DNA of 64,000 bases from Microbotryomycetes sp. JL201 (taxonomy: Eukaryota; Basidiomycota; Microbotryomycetes): assembly GCA_033819885.1 (NCBI GenBank), contig JAQYUZ010000027.1, forward strand, positions 160,273-224,272, given 5' to 3'. Numbering within the stretch: the stretch's first letter is position 1; the number at the start of each line of letters is the position of its first letter. The notes beneath the pieces were generated by a model that searched no databases, was not told the DNA's origin, and was given only the letters and a program-made list of their open reading frames with translations. Shown one piece after another: positions 1-10,437 of this stretch. The translations under genes were made by a program, and so were the position numbers.

Positions 1-9
1 TTCCTACAC

Positions 10-1544
10 ATGGACGGCGCGACAAGGATGGAAGCTTTCAAGGCATACTGTGAGACGGATGCAGTCAGGCGTCGGTCCAGCTTTGGTGACAGCGGTTTCG
101 GCAGCGACATCGAGCCGATTAGCCCGAATGCGTACACGTCGAGAAGCCCTTCCAGCGGCGCAAAGAAGCATTTCAAGTCTACCACTTTCATTCCTACCAA
201 GCCCGCATTTGTGCTTGAGCTGCCCATAGCTTCGTCGTCCGACCTTCCTCCTGGGCCGCCTCCTCTTGAAGTTTGTCCCGAAAAAGAGACGCCAATCGTT
301 TTATCTCGCTCCTCAAGTCGAGCACGACTCGCATCAAGCTCCGTCGAGGACATAGCCAAGGCGTCATGCGACGCGTCGCCAGAATCACCGGCTCCGGACT
401 TGACGTCCGACATGTGCTCTCCCGAAGCGCTGAACTCGGCTCCGACTACGCCTTCGACGCCGTTCTACGATCCGTTTTACTCGTCGTTGCCGCCACCGAT
501 CCAGATCGTACTTAGTAATCCTGCAGACGAAACGATCGAACGTGCCACCAGTTTTATCAAATACGCTTTACGGTGCGCCGGTATATTGTATCACGTGCGG
601 GCTCGTGATCTCCGCTCGGCAAATGGTTCCCACGCGTCGTTGCCTTCGCTCGCTCGTGGGCCAGATTTCGAAAATTGCGTGACATACCTCGAATGCGTCC
701 TGACGCTTCCACACGAGCAAGACGAGTCGATGGCGTCAAGCGCGCTGAAGGCCGCGCTCCGGCCGCCTCTGCTGCGCGCGCACACCATGGGAAGTGTCAC
801 CCGTTCGAGCTCGACGCCACCGGAGCGGAACAAGGCGAGTGTCGAGACTGCAAGCAGCAAGGACGTTGGCGTGCGCGCCACGACTTTTTTCATGCGAGTA
901 TCCAAAGGGCAGTACGTCGCAGGTGCGCTTCAATCAAATCACGCTTCTCCCCATGCGGGCGGAAACACGAACCGTCGCTCGAAGCGCAGAAGCGAACGCG
1001 ACGTATTCATTACGCTGTCGGACGAGAGAGCCCTACAGACCGTGAAAAACGCGTTGTCTTTCGACTATGAGAGCTGTCGGCACTCGAACGACACAACAAC
1101 ACCGCATCCCGAAACGGATCAGCGTGGCAGACATGTCCGAACCATCGGCAACGGGAGGATTGGTCTTGAGCAGAGTCGTGACAGGTCTCAACCTCGAATC
1201 GCGAGACCGGCCTCGCTATCGCGACGCTCGACGCGCACGGGCCCCGGTGTCATTGGCGTTTCCGGCGAGAATTACTGGATCCCGTGAGGGGTCTCGCAAT
1301 GGCGATGGGCCCATTGCAAGCGGACGAGACTCGCTCTGCTGCCGAGGAAACAGCAGCTGGAGCTGTTTCCACCGCGAAAGGTCTTTTCGACTATTTCGGA
1401 GAATTGGGAAGTCGTCTTGGCAATCTAGTGAATCCGCAAGACAAGGCCAAGAATTCGCCCGGGCTGACGAGAGACGACGGGGACGATGATCATGCTCATC
1501 AAACCAATGAGGATTTTGTCGTTGGCAGTGTGACACCCATGTAA
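10..1544 (+). CDS. Unknown Ser/Pro-rich protein, two or more exons, C-terminal splice unresolved
   Basis: I do not recognise this protein. An open frame of 425 codons starts at ATG 10. Its first 150 residues are rich in Ser and Pro (probably disordered). A more ordered part follows around residues 165-260 (LPPPIQIVLSN, then a helical stretch with TYLECVLTLP), and then a basic Ser/Arg-rich tail. At 1284 a GTGAGG donor-like site coincides with the frame-1 stop. From about 1321 to 1544 another frame encodes a plausible acidic tail (GLFDYFGELGSRLGNLVN, then DDGDDDHAHQ) with stop at 1542. Joining the two frames needs an intron whose donor I could not fix: candidates at 1163, 1175, 1178 and 1247 all fit phase with an acceptor at 1320. 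The gene starts only 10 bases into the window, so upstream exons may exist. No domain or function is assigned. Confidence 0.5.
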
Positions 1545-2498
1545 CTAGTAAATGACCGCTTGTTGATTGTATATAGCTCGGGACAGTCGGGATTGCCGTT
1601 GTGTCAAAACAGTCATCAGTGCTTGATTGAGCCATGGACGCAAACGTTTCTCGGTCCTATGTGCATCTGCATACCTACGTTAAAGGCTATGTAATCGACG
1701 AACCTGAGGTACGAGATCGAAAGAATGGCTTCAGCGCGAAGGCTTCTTCAACTAGGACGCTGAAACAGATGTCACGGTGTCCAACCGTCCTCACCCGGGG
1801 ACTGCCCTTACTACTGCGTCTATGCTAGCAGAGACCAAATGGGTCTTTGCTTCCGAGTACTTTTCCGTTCCTTTCGCTTGGATCTGTGCTGGACACGCAC
1901 AAAACAAGCAGGATTTGCAAATGCCGGAGTAAGCAGATCGGCTGCTGCTATATCCGCGACTCAATCGATGTTCAACTGCACCGCCTTACGCCAATCTGAC
2001 GATTAGGCGTGTTTCTCTGGATATTACACCTATTTTGTGCCGGCGCCTGGACGATTAACGCGATCAGGCCGCTGGATAGTATCATACTCGCCGCGTAGAA
2101 AGGAAGCTGTTGGCCGTTCATATAATATAGATGACTTGAGCCCGTGTGGCGTATGCGCAACCTAACGAAAGAATACTTGGGTGCTCCTCGAAGGACGTAA
2201 GACGTCGGCAGCGAGAGACACGAGCACATGCTATTGCACGAATCCAATTGTAGATGTCTGCAGAGCTCCCAGGTAAGTTCAAAGGTATGTGCTGGTGGCT
2301 TTGCGCATGATTTGTGAAGACAACTGCTGACTACAAGACCAGGCAATGGACGTGCATTGACGTTTTGATCTATAATGCGTAGGGTACGCCTTAATTTAAG
2401 CTGTGTAACCATAGTCGCGCCGTGTTCCAACTTCCTGTCGGTTCCCGCGTGGTATCCATGGGCTCGTGAGCGAGCCGTCCACCTGTACGAGCGCACGA
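1545..2498. other. Intergenic, no gene supported
   Basis: About 950 bases between the unknown Ser-rich gene and the GT61 gene. Open frames here are short and low-complexity-free but show no family motif or splice support. The 213-codon minus-strand frame at 1972-2613 runs antisense into the first GT61 exon and looks like a shadow. Confidence 0.5.
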
Positions 2499-4079
2499 AT
2501 GGCCATTGGACGCCGAGGATGGACTCGAACGGCGTTGTGCTGTGTCCTTGGCGTTGTCGTGCTCGCATCTTGGCGTAAGCACAAGCAGATCGGACGAGTT
2601 TCCGTCGGCACACGAGCTAAACGACTTGTCTTCGCGCAGATGCTCTACTGCACGAGAACAGTTCTGTGCACATGCGCGGTTGGCTTCTACAGGCGTCGGA
2701 CAACCGGTGGTCCCGTTTCAGAGCCGGCGGCTCCGCAGTTGTGCCAGGAGAGGACCTGCAAGCTGTCATTCGCAAAGGCACAGGCAACGTGTATTCAAGC
2801 GTCGACTGCCATGGCACCGAAGGCACAGCAAACCCTCTCGAGACTAAATGTCGGTTCCGCAATGTTTGCCTTGAACTGCTCGACCTGCCGGAGCACAGAG
2901 CCATGCTCGATGCGGATGTCAAAAACAACCCAGAGTATGTGCGATTGTCCTATTACAGGCCGGACTGGCTTGCAGAAGCTCCACTGTACTGGTAAGCTCG
3001 CACGCAAGCACAGTGGCGTTGAGGGAACAGCCTGAACTGAAAAGTTCTCGCCCAACACAGGTTCAAGGGCTATGCGAAGGACGGACCTTGGTCACGCGTC
3101 GACTGGGCCGGAACTCTCAAGCCCACACTTGTGAGCGGCACTGTGCCTCCAGACAGCCTTTGGTCGCCGGCAGAGACGACAATCCTGACGGAAGCATGGT
3201 GGCCGGAAAATTTTGGTCATGCACTCGGAGACGATTACCTACCCGTGTACAGACTGGCGCAATATTTTGATCGTTTCGACTCCGCCCGTCTTAGCGTGAT
3301 TTTCCATCCGTCATGCCAAGATCGCGGTAGTCCAGGAGAGGAGCGCGATAGAGGATGCTCTCACCACCTAGAAATATCCAACCTGCTCCTCGATACCCCG
3401 ATCATCGATGCCAACTCGAGTGCGCTGTTCAGAAAAAAAGGGCCTGTGTGCTTCAAGGAGCTGTTAGTCGGCACCGGCGGCGTTCGAATGGGATTCCCCG
3501 CGGAAGGTCATGTTTGGGTCAGTACAGCATTTGCCAAGATCGTATGGTTTGCTCAGAAGCCTTGCCTTGTGCCAGTCCGACTTTGCGTCGACGATCAAGA
3601 AGAGGTCCGGAATTGATCCAAGCTATCTGCCGGGGAAGCAGCGGATCACAATCATGTATAAAGCGCGAAAACGGTATGTTCTATGTCCCGAGAGTTTTGC
3701 ACCACGCTCAAGATTTCGTTACAGCACCTTCACAAACTACGACGAGCTGGTTCAAAGTCTGCGCGACCGTTTCAACGTCGAAGTTGAGCTACTTGACCCG
3801 AACGAGCTCAGTTTGACGGATCAGCTGGCAGTGTTAAGTCGGACAACAGTGCTCGTGTCTCCGTGCGGAGGTATATCGTTCTCCGCCGCATTTCTTCCGC
3901 CAGGGGCCAGCGCAGTCTTTTCCGATTATTGGGATACGAGGGCCAATCGCAGTTTCTCGATGGAGAAATACATCTTTACTCAAATGAGTGACTTGACTTC
4001 GTTCTACTATACAGTCGACAAGAAGGACGTCTCGGTCGACATTGAGAACGTCAGTCTGTTAAGAAGCATATCATTTTGA
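2499..4079 (+). CDS. GT61/DUF563-type glycosyltransferase, type II membrane protein
   Basis: Predicted Golgi glycosyltransferase of the GT61 (DUF563) family, whose known members move xylose, arabinose or GlcNAc. Four exons fit in frame: 2499-2574, 2640-2991, 3061-3517 and 3576-4079, joined by GTAAGC/GTAAGC/GTCAGT donors and CAG acceptors, giving about 462 residues. The N-terminus is a signal anchor (MAIGRRGWTRTALCCVLGVV). A CRFRNVCLE motif follows, typical of the start of the DUF563 lumenal domain, then ENFGHALGDDYLPVYRL, and near the C-terminus VLVSPCGGISFSAAFLPPGA, which matches the family's SxxGxGxxxxxFxxPG signature. The usual HG before A is CG here, a family variation that may or may not affect activity. 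Donor and acceptor sugars cannot be predicted. It lies 25 kb from the glycan cluster and could serve the same pathway. Confidence 0.85.
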
Positions 4080-4235
4080 ATCTGACGAATGAAAGGCTCA
4101 GGTTTGGTCTGGTGATCGAGACAACGAATGGATTGTTTACAGGAACTAGTCAGTCGACCCCTGATGCGCTGCAAATAGCTTTGGGCTCCTCCTGAAATCC
4201 GCCACAGCGCCGACGTCACGATCGACCTTGAGAGG

Positions 4236-4744
4236 ATGGAACTCTATGTCCTAGCAGGTGAGTTGGAAGCGCCTGGTCGATCAAATTAGGCACTGATTCT
4301 ACTCTGGGCAAGCTCTATCGCATGCAGAAGTTGCATTCGAGTTCTCAGCTAGCTTTCAACGAGACTAGAAGGCACGAGTGACGTCCAATGATATCCTGTG
4401 ATGCAGCATAGACGCTCAGCGGGGGGACTATGTGTTTGTCAGTTGCCGAGGTAGGCCAGGATCGGTGGCGCGACCTCCTTGGCGCTCCACTCCGGAGCCA
4501 CAGGAGGAAAAAGGATCAACGAAACTCTGGTATTGAAAGAAGATGTTATGGCACAGGAGCAGAAAGCCATCAAAAATACAATGCTACGAAGTTCACGCCG
4601 ATCCGTGAACAGTAAGTTTCGGGCTCGCGAGCGACGAGGACAATACGCATGCGCTTGGCTTTCATAGCAAGCGCGCAAGCCTCAATGCTTCAGCTGCTGA
4701 GAGAAATGCGGACGGCGCGCAAAAAGAGGGACGAGGCTGAATGA
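4236..4744 (+). CDS. Possible small 68-residue protein, unrecognised
   Basis: A three-exon model gives a coherent 68-residue protein: 4236-4257 (MELYVLA, donor GTGAGT), 4504-4611 and 4668-4744. The last intron is strong (GTAAGT donor, ATAG acceptor, 56 nt) and restores an amphipathic, basic helix (MLQLLREMRTARKKRDEAE) up to TGA. The first join spans about 246 nt and is only one of several possibilities; a start within the second exon (ATG 4548) would also work. I recognise no family. The helical, charged composition suggests a small binding or assembly factor, but that is only an impression. Confidence 0.35.
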
Positions 4745-4891
4745 CTGTCCGAGTCTCGCCGTCCGAGACGGTGGCTATCGACCATCTTCTATGTAATTGT
4801 TAAAGGAGCGTTGATAATTGGATACATATGGCCGAGTCGGCGTCGAAAAGCAGAGTCCATGCGTGCGAAGTAGCGAACTGGGTGAAACCAA

Positions 4892-4918
4892 AACCACGAA
4901 GGAAAACCACGAAGGAAA
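4892..4918. repeat. Short 13-bp tandem repeat, two copies
   Basis: ACCACGAAGGAAA appears twice in a row just downstream of the minus-strand PriA-like gene 1, probably in its 3' untranslated region. No function is implied. Confidence 0.7.
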
Positions 4919-4943
4919 GGAGAATGAGGGCGCGGACTGTGAC

Positions 4944-5973
4944 TTATGCCAGCATGCAGTATTTTTGGCCGGTGGACAAAGTGCCGCGGCGATATCCACT
5001 TGGACAAGTGATGCCGCAGCGGTAGTCCCCTGATTGAAGAAGCCGCTCAGCTTTGCTGACTGGAAAAAGACGCCTGTGCAAGGCGAGCGACGTACAGCAG
5101 TAGTTCGTTCCGATGCCATTATACGGATCGGGGCAGGGCTTGCCGCCGCAGTAATTCGCGTCGAACTTCGTATCTCTGCACTGGCCATCGATAGCGGTTC
5201 GTCCGTACAGGCAGACTATTTTCAACCAATGTCAGCGACACGTCAGAGGTTCTCTTGACAATTGTACTTACACAGCGTGCACGGCTTGTTGTAGGGGCAA
5301 GTCCAAACGCCGTTTCGAGGTCTGGGTCCACACGTGGCGAGAACGTCCTTCGGGCAGTTGCCGACATTGCGAACGCAGACGCCGCGCGAGTAGGTAACTG
5401 TTAGGCGCAGAAGACGGTAAGTGTGTCAGCATGCATCGCTAGGCATCGCTAGGCTTGGTGAAGCCGCGAAAGGATAGGCTCAACCTGCTGATCGGGTCTC
5501 GCGCAGACTCACAGTAGTTGGGACATTTCAATCGACAGAAACCAGTGTTTTGATTGCAGTTGGGATAAGCGTTTTCCGGCAGCTGGACGTTGTTGTTGGC
5601 CACGTAATCACGGCAAATTTGGCTGCGCGCCCTTGGGCCCAGGCCGCAAGATTGAGATTCAAGTTGGCGTTTAGCAAGTCGTCGTGTCTCGATGTCACGC
5701 TTGGTGAGGCCTTCCGCACGCTGTGCCTCGGCGATCTGACGCTCGACGATTGCGAGCGACTCTTGGTAAGCCGGGTCGCGTTTGGCCATGAGCACGGCAT
5801 TTGGTTCACTGCCGCCTGCATCAGGAAGCATTGCAAGAAGATTAGCAGAATTCACTCGCGTCGGAGGAGGCAGGTTACAAATCTTGCGATCAGTGAGTGA
5901 CTGGCTCACCAGAACTGGCTGATACGACCGAAGCCGTCAAAAGCGCGATCGCAGTAAGAAGGAAAGACCGCAT
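4944..5973 (-). CDS. PriA/CPL1-like secreted cysteine-rich protein, copy 1
   Basis: Secreted Cys-rich protein of the basidiomycete PriA/CPL1-like type. The N-terminus is a clear signal peptide (MRSFLLTAIALLTASVVSAS). A Lys/Arg-rich pro-region follows with a LTKRDIETRRLAKRQ stretch carrying two KR sites that look like Kex2 cleavage points. The C-terminal domain has the family signature KFDANYCGG, then CPDPYNGIGTNYC, and ends with CGITCPSGYRRG. Several short introns are needed, for example one that splits the Cys-rich end between NYCC and DYRCG; exon edges in the middle are approximate. Two paralogues lie at 14744-15906 and 21483-22401, on the other strand. Known relatives are cell-surface or secreted proteins, one a host-interaction factor in Cryptococcus; the role here is unknown. 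Confidence 0.75.
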
Positions 5974-6863
5974 TGCTGTGCAGCTCGCGGCAAAAGGAAT
6001 GTGTTGATGGTCGCAAGGAAGACTCAAGAGAGAGAGGAGGGGGAAAGAGATCGTTGTGATTTCAATTGCTCGCTTCCCGAGTCTCGGCTCCAGAAAGATT
6101 TTGCTTGGGCGCACATGCGGCCCAACCGTAAACCCCAGATTGTGATCGCCTTCCCGTCTCCAGCCGCGAGGAGAGGCCTGGGTCGAATCACGGCGTAACT
6201 TCGTGATCACGCGGCAGCTTTGTCTCACTTATGTCTCAGAAGTGACTCAGGAGAAGTTTACTGTCACGATGAGGCACTCTCAGTTAACAGCAGTTTCTAC
6301 TATTCAGCACGGTGTTTGTCGGCAAAGAATAGGTAAAAATGTTGTTGTCATCGATTCGACTTTGCCTTTCCGAAGCTGTTCGAGTGGCCAGGGGTGGCGC
6401 GGGCCCAGGGGAAGTGTGCCCACGGGTTCTGATGAATCGAGTTCACGGGAGACCTCGACTGCTGCGTCCTTGGCGACGCGACACGAGGGGAAAAGACCGT
6501 TGATGACCCGCAGACAAAAGCAGCCATGGAAATCCGATACGGCCCCCGCTGAACAGCCGGCCGCGGGCTGACTGAAACTCGCTCAAATACATCAAGCCTA
6601 TGAGCGGTTCACCTAGACTCTGAGCGGGTCACAAAATCTTCAAAGTGCTAACTTTTTTTTGGCTCAGTTACACATATGGCGGGATTTCAAACGATCCTCA
6701 TTCAACGTTGTCACCAACTAAAACGTAGGAATGCTGCGGAATCATTGTCAGATAAAAGCTAGTGTCGCAAAATCTGCTGTGAAAACTGACTAATCGCTGC
6801 AAAGTGTGAGCGCGGTTAGACACTGCTCATCAGATCGTTTGACGGTGAAGACCGAAGACCGAC
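5974..6863. other. Intergenic, no gene supported
   Basis: About 890 bases between the PriA-like gene 1 start and the 3' end of the V-ATPase gene. It must hold the PriA promoter. A 122-codon plus-strand frame at 6203-6571 has no motif or splice support and is not called. Confidence 0.5.
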
Positions 6864-8204
6864 TTACTTGATCCTGTCCTTGGCGTTCTGAGCAATGCAC
6901 TCGGCAATCCACGTCAAACTCCGGATCTCTTGCTCCTTGAGCTTGAAAAAGGCATAGAAAACGCCATACTGAAACTGTTGAAGGAAAGCAAGCTTGTTTA
7001 AACCGACCTCGTACTGGAAGAAGTGGTCCTCGAGGCTCGCTGCGCCGCCGTTGGCTCCCGCACTGTCACCACCCGAGGGTGCGCTGCCTTGGCTCTCCAA
7101 GAAGCCGCGATACTCGACGACGTTGTCGACAACAGCCTTGACCTGGTCGATGTCGTCTGCTCGCGCCAAAGCAGAGTTGCCTTCGGGATACAGGCGACCA
7201 AGGGAGGGAAAAAGCTTTGCTCGTTGGTCTTTCGAGAGCGATGTTCCGAATGAATTGACAGTGATATTGAGCGACCGTCTATCAGCCTCGAAGCCCAGGA
7301 TCGGACCCATCACGTCTTTTGTTGGAGAACCCAGTGATTCGCAAAATCTATGGAAATCTTCGAGGTACGCTTTGTACAGCTGCTCGAAGGAGTGTGTCAG
7401 GGACTAAACGACGAGATCCGCTGCAAGTCTCACGGTGTTGCGGATGATCTCAATATTGAGTTCATCCAAGTCTTGCGCAGAGAGGCAGTCTCGGAAATAT
7501 GGGGCTGAACAGATGAATCGTGTGAGTGACAAGTCTCGCCGGTTTGCCCGTACTCACCCAGCGGCGTCTCGACGAGGACGGTCGAGTAGAGTTCTTCGAT
7601 GTTGGTGGCAACACACAAAGCTGGCATTGTCTCGAACCAGCCGAGCGGGTGACATCTGTCCAGCAATTCGTGCGTGTCGCGCTCGTGTAGTGTGCCCGAG
7701 ATCAACAAAACGACCTGGTAGACAACCGGGTTAGAGCAAATTCCACGCAGAACACCTCGGCATACGTTGTCAATCATGTACGCGTAGCTGCGGACGCAAG
7801 CCCTCAGCTCCTCATTGTCCTTGCAGCGAAGACGCTGTCTCGCTTACGTCATATAGTCCATGAATCTTGTCAGAGGCTGCACAGAGTTGCTCTTGATGTA
7901 GTTGAACTCGTCGACGAGCCTTTGCGTCGCCTTTTCGGCGATTGTGCTAGTCGAGACCGGTGGCGTCTCGTTGGCCAGAAAGTTGCCGTAGTCAGTTGCA
8001 GAAAGCTGCATCCGAAAGTCTGGAGAGTGACCTATCAGACTCGGGTCTTGACGGCTGGTTCATTGCCGACCGCCAGGACTGACCGTCGAGCGTTTCGCAC
8101 TGCGTCAAGTTCGAGTACTGAGCTTGCGAAATCAGGCCGGCTTTGAAACCGCGCAGGATGCCCTCCAAAAAACCGGAGTGGGCATTGAAGAATAAAGCCT
8201 CCAT
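6864..8204 (-). CDS. VMA6: V-type proton ATPase subunit d
   Basis: Subunit d of the V0 sector, which couples the central stalk to the proteolipid ring of the vacuolar proton pump. The first residues [15 protein letters not shown], then [21 protein letters not shown], match the family N-terminus, so ATG at 8204 (complement) is chosen over the longer upstream frame. Splicing restores the conserved run: [70 protein letters not shown] and [20 protein letters not shown]. Introns are 50-65 nt. The frame ends with DRIK and TAA at 6864, but that TAA overlaps a GTAAGT donor. A further tiny exon, ending at a TAG at 6790 and giving DRIND, is possible and closer to the usual tail length. Confidence 0.95.
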
Positions 8205-8878
8205 GGCGAGGTTGCAGGATCGAGGGTCCTGAGACCGAAAGTGACCAGGCGTCAGCGAGCAATCAAGACTGGTCAATATCAGCTCGGATAGCGTTAATGT
8301 CCACCTTTAGCAAAGGTGTGATCCGCGCCATTTAAAGCGGAGGGGATGCCGCGGGCCGTAGCAGCATGGCGCAGTGCCCGAGATCACACAGCACAGATGA
8401 TCAGAAGCGAGCAACTAATCACTCGCATGGGGATCATAGCGAGTGTGTGGCTTTGCAACTGGGCCTCGAGTGCGTCACACGTCGCCGAGAGACCCGACTG
8501 CCATGATGCACAGGCCAAGTACGGAATCAAGTGATGCTCACAATGTCTCGTGTTTATTGTGTTGCAGTTGACAGGCGCGCAATGCGGCTGTACGCGGGCG
8601 GAGGGTCGAGGTGCCTACTGCGCACGTGCCCCGTCTGTTCGAGGCAACGCTCTGGCAGTGCTTTGCAGCAGACCGGGTGCCCCTTGTCTACGAGATGGGA
8701 GTGCGGCCGGTGGGTGTAAGCGGAGTCGCCGCGCGCGTGAACGGAGCGAGAGGTGCGAGTGGCGCCAACGACCCAACATACAAACGAGACAATTCACAGG
8801 CAGAAGGAGGAACAACAAGCTATCTTCTGGAGAAACAACCATAACGAACAAGTCAAAGTATTGGAACTTGAAGCTGAT
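8205..8878. other. Intergenic between V-ATPase and PI31 genes
   Basis: About 670 bases. It must contain the V-ATPase promoter and the PI31 terminator, since both genes run on the minus strand. Several overlapping 60-110 codon frames occur at 8346-8968 on the plus strand but none has family motifs or splice support. Confidence 0.5.
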
Positions 8879-10382
8879 CTAGCCAAACATTGCATCGTAG
8901 TCGTTGCCACTCGAGCCAGGCATGCGCTGCAGGTACGTGCGTCAGCACGCGCCGAAGGATTCATTTGAACTGCCAGCTCACGTCTCCATCCCAATCTGGC
9001 TCTCCCGAATGTCCAGGACCTTGCGGACCTCGTTGCCCTTGTCCTCGGTTACCACCCAGATTGCCTCCCATGATCTGTCCAGAAGGAGGAGCATTCTGAA
9101 TTGCGGCTCAGTGAGGATCCGCCCGACATCCAAAACGAAGCGGACTCACGCCGGGCACAATAGGGTCGAAGCGAGCGCCCGGTGGAACTGCGTCAGCAGG
9201 CAGGTATCCGTCACCACCCCAGAGCCGGTTGCCGCCTCCAGCTCCACCTCCGACCGCCCCGTTACCGTCCGAAAATCTGTCCCTGAACAAAGGGTGGTCT
9301 CGTCCAACGTACATCCCGCCGCCTGATCCGCTGCCACCGCCGAGTGATCCTGGTGGGCCGAAAGTGCCGCCCATTCCGCCAAGAGGAAGCAAATCCGACC
9401 TTCCGACGTCGAATAAATGTCCTCTTCCTACACCATCTCTTCGTGGGTCACCTGGACCTTCACCGCCGCCATTGCCCCCGAGAGGGAAAGGTTGGCCCGC
9501 AGACGGACCGCGGCGACCCGGATCAGATGTAGGAGATCCAAGCAAAGGACCGCCAGAGTCAGGGTAATATGGGCCCTGGGGATTGCCGACGGGGCGCCCT
9601 GCGTTCGCTTCTTGACCTGCGTTGGACGACACTCGCCCCGTTTGCGCAAGCTCGGTGTACCCCTCTTTCCTCAAGCCTGGAACCATTGGCTGCAGGACGT
9701 TGATCCTATACAACACAATGAGATCTTGTAAGCGAGATGGGCTGGCAAACAAGGTCGCGAGTGCGTCAGGGTAGATGTTGCCACTCGCTTGGAGCGGGAA
9801 AGCCGAATTGGAGAAATAATCGCTCGTCACAAGGTCGAATGAGTGCGAGCGGTTGTTCTTATGAATGGCCCTAGGCATCAGTTTGATAGGTATGACTCGA
9901 TCGACTGAACTCGCCTGCACAGCCGTCGCCGCGACCATGAGGCGGTCACCCAGTTCGACGACAGACACAACAAACTCTAGGCTTGACTGGTCATGCTTGT
10001 ATTGGAATTTGATGCTGCCACGACTGGTGTTCCAGTGATCAGGCAGGTGGCCAGTGTCGTCATCGCTCGCCTGCACGTTCTCCGAGTCAATCTTGACCAG
10101 CCGAAACCCGAGAATGGAGTGAACAGAGTGAATGACGGCTGCGAGAGCATCGGTGGGGTTGTTGATTGCAGTGCGCGGCGAGCCGGCGTTGGATGTGGGG
10201 AGCACTTTGGCGGCTTCGGCTAAGACAGCGGAGCGGTCGAGCGACACTGTGCACGTTGGAACATGTCCCTTCAGTTGCAGCAAGACCGGCACGCCTCATT
10301 ATCTGCCGTGCTGACCGTGACTCACTGTGGCCCTCCGAGAGTGAAGGAGCGGGATCGACAACGCCAGCAAGCTGGTTTCCAT
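8879..10382 (-). CDS. PI31-like proteasome regulator
   Basis: Homologue of PI31 (PSMF1; Fub1 in yeast), which binds the 20S proteasome. Domain order fits: an N-terminal PI31 domain starting around TDALAAVIHSVHSILGFRLV, a Gly/Pro-rich linker, and the short C-terminal segment PPGARFDPIVPG. Splicing then gives a Gly-rich run and the tail PDWDGDRMPGSSGNDYDAMF, matching the family's terminal hydrophobic-Asp motif; stop TAG at 8879. The large central frame begins at a GTG, not an ATG. I therefore propose a first exon from ATG 10382 (METSLLALSIPLLHS) with a GTGAGT donor and CTGAAG acceptor; this start is tentative. The gene begins only 55 bp after the POB3 stop on the same strand. Confidence 0.85.
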
Positions 10383-10437
10383 AATTACAACAGAAATTCA
10401 AGCAATATCGATAGCGCAAACGCCGAAAAGCGCCAAA

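Noticed and set aside
1972-2613. 213-codon minus-strand frame
   Set aside because: Antisense to the first GT61 exon, no motif and odd composition; GT61 exons have splice signals and family motifs.
8346-8968. Cluster of overlapping 60-110 codon frames
   Set aside because: Several frames open at once in GC-rich sequence with no motifs; likely chance.
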